Shown in pieces: positions 39,430-45,622 of a stretch of 45,622 nt of DNA; position 1 is the first letter of the stretch, and every line of letters starts with the position of its first letter. The DNA is from an uncultured Faecalibacterium sp. (GTDB lineage Bacteria > Bacillota > Clostridia > Oscillospirales > Ruminococcaceae): contig CAKTEM010000020.1 of NCBI GenBank assembly GCA_934548045.1, positions 1 through 45,622 on the forward strand, read 5' to 3'. The position numbers and the translations under genes were made by a program. A model generated the notes under the pieces. The model ran no database searches, was not told the DNA's origin, and worked only from the letters and a program-made list of their open reading frames with translations.

Positions 39430-41841
39430 ATGAGTTTTTTGAGTTCGGCACATTCCGCTCAGCCCCGGCTGCTGCGAGGAAAGCCGCAAAATAAATTCTG
39501 GCTGACGGTCGGCCTTTGCGCGCTGACGGCGGCGTTGATGTTCCTGCCGTTTTACATTCTTGACGGCGGATTTTTCCACTACGCAGGCGATTTCAACAGC
39601 CAGCAGATCAGCTTTTACCGTTACATGAATGGCTTCATCAAGGGGATGGGATACCCGGACGGCCTGACAAGCGTAAACGGCCACAGTCTGCCGACCAATA
39701 CCTTCTCCTGGGCGACCGACCTCGGCAGCGGCGCGATGAACGCCTACTCGTTCTACCTGTACGGTTCGCCGTTCTTCTGGTTCTCGCTGATCTTTCCACA
39801 GCACTGGCTGCCCTACCTGATGGTGCCGCTCCTCGTGCTGAAATTCGCGGTGGCAGGCGGCGGCGCGTACAAGTATTTGCAACGCTACGTCCAGAACCAG
39901 AATTACGCGGTGCTGGGTGCCTGCCTGTATGCGTTCTCGGGCTTTTCGGTCTACAACGTTTTCTTCAACCACTTCGTCGATGTCGTGGCCCTCTTCCCGT
40001 GGATGCTCTGGGCATTGGATGAAGCCATCTACAACAAGCGGCACGGCCTGTTTGCCTTCTGGGTGGCCGTCAACCTGCTGAACAACTACTTCTTCTTCGC
40101 TGGACAGGTGCTGTTCCTCGTCATCTACTTTGTCTGCAAGGTCAGCACCGGCGAGTGCAAGCTGACCCTGAAACTCTTCGGGCATCTGGCCGTGGAAAGT
40201 ATCCTCGGCGTGGCGATGGGCTGTCTGCTCATCTGGCCGGCCTTCCTGTCGCTGCTGCAAAATCCGCGCACCGTCGACCTGTCCTCTGGCTGGGGCTTCC
40301 TGACTTACTCCCACGTCCAGCAGTATCTGGCGATCCTCGTCAGCTGGATCATGCCGCCGGATTCGCCCTATATGACCTCGGTCTGGTCGGAGGGCATCAT
40401 CAAGTGGACGAGCATGAGTGCCTACCTGCCGCTCTGCAGTCTGGCCGGTGTAATGGCCTACTGGCGCACGAAAAAGGGCGACAGCATGAAGCGCATCGTG
40501 GCGACCTGCGCCATCTTCGCGCTGGTGCCGGTGCTGAACAGCGCGTTCTATATGCTCAACTCGAGCTATTATGCGCGCTGGTACTATATGCCGGTGTTGA
40601 TTTTGTGCGCAATGACCATCAAGGCTTTGGAAGACCCGGAGATCGACCTTGATGCCCCGGCAAAGGGCATCGGCTGGCTGATGCTGGCAACGCTGGTCTT
40701 TGCCCTTGTTCCGGTGCTGGACAGCAGCACGGGCGAGTGGTCGCTGGGCGTTCTGAAAAATCCCGGTCAGTATGCAGCGGTGCTGGGCTTCGGTTTGGGC
40801 GGCCTGCTGGTCTACCGGTTCATCTGCCAGAAATGGCGCGGCAAAAAGGTCTTCGTCCGGCGTCTGTTGGCGGCAGTGCTGGCCTTCTCCTGCATGTTCG
40901 GCATCGTCCATATCGGCATTGGCAAGTTCGGCCAGTGGCATACCGACAGCGACCTTGTGGAGCAGGACACCAACGCGCTGAAACTGAAAAAAGACCTGCC
41001 GGAGGGCGACTGGCGCGTGGATACCTATAAGACCCACGACAACCTCGGTCTCTGGCTGGACAAGAGCTGCCTGCAATACTTCGGCAGCACGGCGGCACCC
41101 AGCATCCTGAGCTTTTACCCGGCACTGGGTGTCAAGCGCGACGTCCGGAGCGAACCGGATATCACCAACTACGCCCTCCGCGGCCTGCTGAGCGTGAAGT
41201 ACCTCATCACGACGCCGGAAAACCAGAGCGATTTCGAGAATGAGGCGGATTCCGGCTGGGAGTATTACGACACGCTGGACGGATATGTCCTCTATGAGAA
41301 CACGAATTACGTTCCGATGGGCTTCACCTACGATTACTATGTCACCGAGGAGACCTATGAGGACAGCATCACCACGACCCGTTCCAACCTGCTCATGCGC
41401 GCACTGGTGCTGTCGGATGAGGATGTGGAGACCTACGGCAAGTACCTGACCGAACTGCCCGAGGAAAACCTCTACGACCTCTATTATGAGACTTATGTCA
41501 GCGACTGCAACGACCGCCGCGCCAATGCGTGCAGCGAGTTCCAGATGACGAATTCCGGCTTTAGCGCGGAGATCAATCTGGATAGAGACAACCTCGTCTT
41601 CTTCGCGGTGCCTTACGACGATGGCTTCACGGCCTACGTCAACGGCGAGGAACGGGAGGTCATCGAGGTCGATAAGGGCCTGATGGCTGTCCTCTGCCCG
41701 GCAGGGTACAGCGTCATCGACTTTGTGTATGAGGCGGACGGCCTGAAACTGAGCAAGACCGTGACCCTCATCGCGATACCGGTCTTCGTCCTCTATGTGG
41801 GATACTTCAAGTGGAGCGATAAGAAAAAGAAGCGTCACTAA
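39430..41841 (+). CDS. YfhO-family polytopic membrane protein
   Basis: An 803-residue membrane protein of the YfhO family. The membrane half (about residues 20-510, roughly 13 helices) opens with LMFLPFYILDGGFFHYAGDF; the YAGDFNSQQ segment is the acidic first outer loop characteristic of the family and of GT-C glycosyltransferases. An extracytoplasmic domain (about 515-780) follows and one last helix lies near the C-terminus (TLIAIPVFVLYVGYF) before a Lys-rich end. YfhO relatives glycosylate wall teichoic or lipoteichoic acids with lipid-linked sugars, so an envelope role is likely but inferred. ATG 39430 has GAGGAAATA directly upstream. It is monocistronic, with a strong terminator. Confidence 0.9.
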   Translation: MSFLSSAHSAQPRLLRGKPQNKFWLTVGLCALTAALMFLPFYILDGGFFHYAGDFNSQQISFYRYMNGFIKGMGYPDGLTSVNGHSLPTNTFSWATDLGSGAMNAYSFYLYGSPFFWFSLIFPQHWLPYLMVPLLVLKFAVAGGGAYKYLQRYVQNQNYAVLGACLYAFSGFSVYNVFFNHFVDVVALFPWMLWALDEAIYNKRHGLFAFWVAVNLLNNYFFFAGQVLFLVIYFVCKVSTGECKLTLKLFGHLAVESILGVAMGCLLIWPAFLSLLQNPRTVDLSSGWGFLTYSHVQQYLAILVSWIMPPDSPYMTSVWSEGIIKWTSMSAYLPLCSLAGVMAYWRTKKGDSMKRIVATCAIFALVPVLNSAFYMLNSSYYARWYYMPVLILCAMTIKALEDPEIDLDAPAKGIGWLMLATLVFALVPVLDSSTGEWSLGVLKNPGQYAAVLGFGLGGLLVYRFICQKWRGKKVFVRRLLAAVLAFSCMFGIVHIGIGKFGQWHTDSDLVEQDTNALKLKKDLPEGDWRVDTYKTHDNLGLWLDKSCLQYFGSTAAPSILSFYPALGVKRDVRSEPDITNYALRGLLSVKYLITTPENQSDFENEADSGWEYYDTLDGYVLYENTNYVPMGFTYDYYVTEETYEDSITTTRSNLLMRALVLSDEDVETYGKYLTELPEENLYDLYYETYVSDCNDRRANACSEFQMTNSGFSAEINLDRDNLVFFAVPYDDGFTAYVNGEEREVIEVDKGLMAVLCPAGYSVIDFVYEADGLKLSKTVTLIAIPVFVLYVGYFKWSDKKKKRH

Positions 41842-41855
41842 AACTGAATAAACAG

Positions 41856-41905
41856 AAAGGGAGCGCATCTTCTCCGCCATCGGCAGAGGGATGCGCTCCC
41901 TTTTT
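41856..41905. terminator. Bidirectional terminator after the YfhO-like gene
   Basis: A perfect 14-base stem (AAAGGGAGCGCATC and its complement) followed by five T residues. It also serves the convergent 77-residue gene ending at 41923. Confidence 0.9.
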
Positions 41906-41922
41906 GTGCGATGATTCAGAAC

Positions 41923-42156
41923 TTACTGAACGTACTCGACGGTATACTCGAAGCCGTACTCTTCCTGCAGCTTCTTGACGTCTGCCTCGCAGTCCTCGAT
42001 GAAGGTAGGAGCGTAGACAGAAGCACCGTTGTGAGCCTTCTTGTAGTCCTCAACGATCTGCTGCAGCTTTGCCCAGCCCTCGTTTGCCTTGGCCTGATCG
42101 ACGCTGTCGGGGAAGTTGATGATGAATTCGCGGTGTTTGGGGATACGAGCTTTCAT
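41923..42156 (-). CDS. Small protein of unknown function (77 residues)
   Basis: A short, well-formed gene: ATG at 42156 with AAGGAGAATT 7 bases upstream, stop at 41923 and a terminator beyond. The protein (MKARIPKHREFIINFPDSVD ...) is soluble, without signal peptide or membrane helix, and rich in Lys, Glu and aromatic residues. Its second half looks helical and contains one Cys (FIEDCEADVKKLQEEYGFEY). I do not recognise a family. The strong ribosome binding site and isolated transcription unit suggest real, possibly high, expression. An upstream in-frame ATG at 42177 lies before the ribosome binding site and was rejected. Confidence 0.75.
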   Translation of the reverse strand: MKARIPKHREFIINFPDSVDQAKANEGWAKLQQIVEDYKKAHNGASVYAPTFIEDCEADVKKLQEEYGFEYTVEYVQ

Positions 42157-42205
42157 AATAATTCTCCTTGATGACAAGTTTGATTTTTTGATTTATACAG
42201 AAGCA

Positions 42206-42223
42206 GAAATAGAAAACTATTTC
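42206..42223. other. Small perfect hairpin GAAATAG/CTATTTC
   Basis: A 7-base stem with a 4-base loop in the 160-base gap upstream of the 77-residue gene. It may be part of that gene's leader. No promoter with both boxes is clear in this gap. Confidence 0.4.
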
Positions 42224-42323
42224 AAGCTGCTGGTCGTATAGCAATGGTCGCTGACCTTGGACGCGAGGTCCGGAAGTTTGCGTAATGATAAACTTTATTG
42301 GCCAGAGCGAACTGACCCGATTT

Positions 42324-42373
42324 GCCAAAGGCTCTCCCTTTGGGAGAGCTGTCACCGCAGGTGACTGAGAGGG
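42324..42373 (-). repeat. Stop-codon-abutting palindromic repeat, copy R6
   Basis: Read from the tatD stop, TAA TAA (42379-42374) runs straight into CCCTCTCAGTCACC. The two hairpins are GTCACC/GGTGAC and CTCTCCC/GGGAGAG, and the repeat ends CCTTTGGC. It matches copy R5 at 49 of 50 positions although the two lie 5.5 kb apart next to unrelated genes. Confidence 0.9.
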
Positions 42374-42376
42374 TTA

Positions 42377-43192
42377 TTAAATTTGAAACACAGCTCTTGC
42401 GTTCTCAGCCGTCCGGCGGAAGACTTCCTCGGGCGAAATGCTCTTGACCGAAGCGATATACTCACCGACATAGCGGATGAGGGAGCTGTCGCAGCGTGTG
42501 CCGCGGACAGGTTCCGGTGCCATGTAGGGGCAGTCCGTCTCAAGAACGATCTGTTCCAGCGGCAGGGCAGCGATGGCTTTCGCGGCACGCTTGGCACCCT
42601 TGAAGGTGCAGGCACCGCCAAAACCGAAGTACAATCCCTGCTTCGCCAGCCAGAGAGCGTCATCGGCACTGCCGGAATAACAGTGGACGATGCCTTTCGG
42701 CTGGTACTGCTTCAACAGGGCGTAGACATCGGCGTGTGCCTGCCGGTCGTGAACGATGATGGGCTTGTCCAGTTCGAGGGCGAGTTTGATCTCGGCCTCA
42801 AAGAGGGCCAGCTGTGCGTCCTTCGGCACCGGCCAGTGATAATCCAGACCACACTCGCCGACCGCGACCACTTTCGGGTCGTCGTAGTAGGGCGCAAGGG
42901 CGCGCATCTCGGCTTCCCAGTCGCCGCCATAGACCGAGACGGTCGGGGCAGGGCCGTCCTCGCCGCAGTCCTCCGCGGCAAGCAGGCTTTCGGGATGGAT
43001 GCCGATGGCTGCATAGACCCACGGATACCGATGCGCCAGTTCCAGACAGCGCAGTGCATCGCCCGAATGGGTGGCCTGCTCGCAGACGCCGACAACGCCC
43101 TTTTCGGGCAGGCTGTCCAGCAGGGCAAAGCGGTCTTCGTCAAAAGCCTTAGAACTGTAATGGGCATGGGTGTCAAAGATAGGGCCTGTCAT
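42377..43192 (-). CDS. tatD: TatD-family metal-dependent hydrolase (DNase)
   Basis: A 271-residue TIM-barrel hydrolase. Metal ligands are visible as FDTHAHY (His9, His11), GECGLDYHW (Glu), IIVHDRQAH (His), GIVHCYSGS (His) and LETDCPYMAPEP (Asp). TatD proteins are 3'-5' exonucleases or AP endonucleases acting in DNA repair or turnover, and are often encoded beside metG, as here with one gene between. The ATG at 43192 overlaps the stop of the DMT transporter gene by 4 bases (ATGA). Metal-hydrolase family membership is sure; nuclease activity follows the family. Confidence 0.93.
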   Translation of the reverse strand: MTGPIFDTHAHYSSKAFDEDRFALLDSLPEKGVVGVCEQATHSGDALRCLELAHRYPWVYAAIGIHPESLLAAEDCGEDGPAPTVSVYGGDWEAEMRALAPYYDDPKVVAVGECGLDYHWPVPKDAQLALFEAEIKLALELDKPIIVHDRQAHADVYALLKQYQPKGIVHCYSGSADDALWLAKQGLYFGFGGACTFKGAKRAAKAIAALPLEQIVLETDCPYMAPEPVRGTRCDSSLIRYVGEYIASVKSISPEEVFRRTAENARAVFQI

Positions 43193-44145
43193 GCGTTCTC
43201 CTTTTTCGGGGCTTTGTTTACCAGCCAGATGCCGACACAGACCAGCGCGAGGGCGGCGAGGTACTGCCACTCGAACAGCGGCTCACCGTTCAGCACTGCG
43301 CTGAGCAGGACGTTCACGACCGGATTGACAAGGCCGAACACCGCAATGCGGCTGACCGGATTGTTCTTCATCAGCAAGGCCCACAGGACGTATCCTGCGC
43401 CGCAGATGAACGCCAGATAGAGCATGACGACCACGGCCAGCGCGCTCTGCACATGCAGGCTTCCGCCCATCGCAAGGCCGATGAGAAGCAGTGCCAGTCC
43501 GCCGATGAACAGGTTGATGAAGCAGACGGCAAAGCTGTCCGCCTTTTTTGTGACCGACTTGTTCCACGGGCCGGACAGGGTGAAGATGACCGTCGCCAGC
43601 AGCATGCAGAAGATGCCCCAAGCACTTCCGCTGCCGTGGTTGCCGATGGTCGCCACCAGCACGCCGCCAAAGCCGACCACACAGCCCAACGCCTTGGACG
43701 GGGTCATCCGATCGGCGTCGCCGTAGATGAAGTGGGCGAAAATAACGCCGAGGAAGCTCTGGGTGCTGTTCAGGATGCCGCCGAATGCGCCGGTCAGCAG
43801 GGCAACGGCAGAATAATAGAAGGCATACTGTGCCGTGGTCTGCCACAGACCCAGCGCGCAGGATTCCAGTGCGACTTTGCCGCGCGGAAACTTTGGGAGC
43901 TTGCCTTGTAACAGCACGCTGCCCAGCAGGACGAGAAAACTGCCCAGCATGAACCGGACACCGGCAAAGCAGAGGATGGACGGCGTATTTGCCGAGTCGA
44001 TGGAGAACAGACGGTAACCCATCTTGATGAAGGGGAACGCTGAGCCCCACAGGCAGTTGCAGAAGATCGCCAGCAGAACGGCCAGAGCCGGCGTGCCGAA
44101 GATGCGGTCAAGCTTGTCGGCACGGCTTTGTGTCTTATCCTGCAT
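43189..44145 (-). CDS. DMT-superfamily transporter (EamA family)
   Basis: A 318-residue membrane protein with ten predicted helices in two EamA repeats (about residues 18-155 and 170-310). The first repeat opens LAIFCNCLWGSAFPFIKMGY, and the N-terminal about 15 residues are charged. EamA carriers export or import small metabolites such as amino acids; the substrate is unknown. It stands 4 bases after metG and overlaps tatD by 4 bases, so metG, this gene and tatD form one operon. The usual metG-tatD pair has been split by the insertion of a transporter gene. Confidence 0.9.
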   Translation of the reverse strand: MQDKTQSRADKLDRIFGTPALAVLLAIFCNCLWGSAFPFIKMGYRLFSIDSANTPSILCFAGVRFMLGSFLVLLGSVLLQGKLPKFPRGKVALESCALGLWQTTAQYAFYYSAVALLTGAFGGILNSTQSFLGVIFAHFIYGDADRMTPSKALGCVVGFGGVLVATIGNHGSGSAWGIFCMLLATVIFTLSGPWNKSVTKKADSFAVCFINLFIGGLALLLIGLAMGGSLHVQSALAVVVMLYLAFICGAGYVLWALLMKNNPVSRIAVFGLVNPVVNVLLSAVLNGEPLFEWQYLAALALVCVGIWLVNKAPKKENA

Positions 44146-44149
44146 ACGC

Positions 44150-45622
44150 TTAGTGGATGCGTGCGCCGACCGGGGTGTCGTCGCCGTAGAAAGCGATGGA
44201 GCAGCCGCCGTCTGCGGTGTCCGCAGCGAAGATCATGCCCTCGCTGACGTATTTGCCCTTCATCATCGGACGGGGTGCGAGGTTGGCAACGATGCCGATC
44301 TTCTTGCCGATGAGGTCTTCCGGTTTGAACCACTTTGCGATGCCGGACAGGATGCAGCGTTCACGCTCGCCGTCGAAGACGGTCAGGTGGAGCAGCTTCT
44401 TGCTCTCCTTCAGGTTCTCGCAGGCACGGACTTCGGCGACGCGCAGCTCGACCTTGCAGAAATCATCATAAGAGATCTCTTCCTCGTGGGTGAAATCGAC
44501 ATTGCTCTCCTCAGCGGCAGGAGCGGTCTTTGCCTTCTCTGCCTCTTCCTTGGCCTTGTTTGCGGCCAGAGCAGCAGCCTTGCGCTTCTCATCCTCTTCC
44601 TTCAGGTGCGCGATCTCCTTTGCGACGTCGATACGGGGGAACAGAGCATCGCCCTTGTGGACGGTGTAAGCTTCCTGTGCACCGTAGGTGGTCTTGGACA
44701 GGTCGAGTGCGGAGGCATCCAGACCCAGCTGCTCCATCATCTTGGGGGCGGTGGAGGGCAGGTAAGCGTTCAGCAGGATGCCGCAGACACGCAGAGCCTC
44801 GCACAGGTGGTACAGGACGCTTTCCAGACGCTCCTTGTTGGCCTCGTCCTTTGCCAGAGCCCAGGGCGCAGTCTCGTCGATATACTTGTTGGCGCGCTGG
44901 ATGACGGCGAAGATCTCCATCAGAGCCTGCGGAATAGTCAGGTTGTCCATGTCGGCGGTGACCTTTGCGGTCAGCTCGTTCACCATGGTCTCCAGCTCGG
45001 TGTCGATGGCCTCGGTGCCTGCGACGTTGTGGACGCTGCCGCCGAAGTACTTCTCACACATTGCGACGGTGCGGCTCAGCAGGTTGCCGAGGTCGTTTGC
45101 GAGGTCGCTGTTGATGCGGTTGATGAGGGCTTCGTTGGTGAACATGCCATCGTTGCCGAAGGGGATCTCACGCAGCAGGAAATAACGGATGGCGTCGACG
45201 CCATAGCGGTCGCACAGGATGACAGGGTCAACGACGTTGCCGACCGACTTGGACATCTTGCCGCCGTTCATCAGCAGCCAGCCGTGGCCGAAGACGCGCT
45301 TGGGCAGCGGCAGATCCAGAGCCATCAGCATGGCCGGCCACAGGATGGTGTGGAAGCGCAGGATCTCCTTGCCGACCATGTGCAGGTCGGCCGGCCAGAA
45401 CTTGTCGTAGTCCTGATACTTCTCGTTGCCGTAGCCCAGCGCGGAGATATAGTTGCTCAGAGCATCGACCCAGACGTACATGGTGTGCTTGGGGTCGAAG
45501 GGAACCGGGATGCCCCACTTGACCGAGGTACGGGAAACACAGGTGTCCTGCAGGCCCTGCTTGATGAAGGCGATCATCTCGTTCTTGCGGCTCTCGGGCT
45601 GGATGAACTGGGGGTTCTCCTC
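44150..45622 (-). CDS. metG: Methionine--tRNA ligase, C-terminal part
   Basis: The frame is open to the right edge; 490 codons are in view and the N-terminus is off the window. The visible part starts within the Rossmann catalytic domain, contains the KMSKS loop as KMSKSVGNVVDP (about 45230-45265), then the helical anticodon-binding domain (ETAPWALAKDEANKERLESV). A Lys/Ala/Glu linker leads to a C-terminal EMAP/Trbp111-like tRNA-binding domain (FCKVELRVAEVRACENLKES ... LIGKKIGIVANLAPRPMMKG). The enzyme charges initiator and elongator tRNA-Met. It is the first visible gene of an operon with the DMT transporter and tatD. Confidence 0.95.
   Translation of the reverse strand, partial: EENPQFIQPESRKNEMIAFIKQGLQDTCVSRTSVKWGIPVPFDPKHTMYVWVDALSNYISALGYGNEKYQDYDKFWPADLHMVGKEILRFHTILWPAMLMALDLPLPKRVFGHGWLLMNGGKMSKSVGNVVDPVILCDRYGVDAIRYFLLREIPFGNDGMFTNEALINRINSDLANDLGNLLSRTVAMCEKYFGGSVHNVAGTEAIDTELETMVNELTAKVTADMDNLTIPQALMEIFAVIQRANKYIDETAPWALAKDEANKERLESVLYHLCEALRVCGILLNAYLPSTAPKMMEQLGLDASALDLSKTTYGAQEAYTVHKGDALFPRIDVAKEIAHLKEEDEKRKAAALAANKAKEEAEKAKTAPAAEESNVDFTHEEEISYDDFCKVELRVAEVRACENLKESKKLLHLTVFDGERERCILSGIAKWFKPEDLIGKKIGIVANLAPRPMMKGKYVSEGMIFAADTADGGCSIAFYGDDTPVGARIH

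Noticed and set aside
39067..41880. A 937-codon open frame on the minus strand across dusB end and the YfhO-like gene
   Set aside because: It is antisense to two genes with clear motifs, crosses their intergenic gap, and its translation is His/Gln/Arg-rich without any domain. It arises from GC-rich codon choice on the real strand.

Overview
The window looks like a chromosomal segment of a strictly anaerobic, low-to-mid GC gut Firmicute of the Oscillospiraceae/Ruminococcaceae, most like Faecalibacterium or a close relative (Gemmiger, Subdoligranulum). The grounds are Clostridia-type signals (T-box, yybP-ykoY riboswitch, strong AGGAGG-like ribosome binding sites, TTGACA/TATAAT promoters with 17-base spacers), abundant iron-sulfur and flavin proteins, a GGGtGRT/NifU pair, and no respiratory chain or outer-membrane genes. 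The genus is my inference from protein resemblance. I ran no search.

Layout. 1-557: the 3' end of a tyrosine recombinase, tandem 12-base repeats and a tRNA-Pro(GGG), probably one edge of an integrated element. 558-7416 (minus): an operon running HlyD-type adaptor, ABC ATPase, MacB-like permease, SLH-domain cell-wall protein, comF. 7417-11790 (minus): a redox block with a NifU-like scaffold, GGGtGRT protein, flavinylated fumarate-reductase-like lipoprotein and a membrane NusG-domain-II protein. 11911-15237: MFS transporter, histidyl-tRNA synthetase, and a broken DUF368 gene. 15238-17752: a Na/Ca-exchanger-family cation pump behind a Mn-type (yybP-ykoY) riboswitch, then a duplicated CmpB-type membrane protein. 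18001-20940: fucO-like dehydrogenase divergent from glycerol kinase.

20942-28361 (minus): acyl-CoA synthetase plus secreted SGNH hydrolase; and a three-gene set of a polytopic membrane protein, a trigger factor lacking its ribosome-binding domain, and a multi-cluster ferredoxin with a long Ala-rich tail. 28501-32029: glycogen branching enzyme divergent from a GH13 glucosidase/amylase. 32100-36775: regulators NiaR, TetR, Fur and GntR, with asnB under an asparagine-type T-box whose promoter is built into the end of the fur gene. 36932-45622: aldo/keto reductase with ferredoxin tail, dusB, YfhO-like membrane protein, a 77-residue unknown, tatD, a DMT exporter and the 3' part of metG.

The most striking signal not explained by genes is a family of two-hairpin palindromic repeats (about 50-60 bases). 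Six copies begin 0 to 3 bases after a TAA stop codon, all in the same orientation relative to the gene they follow.
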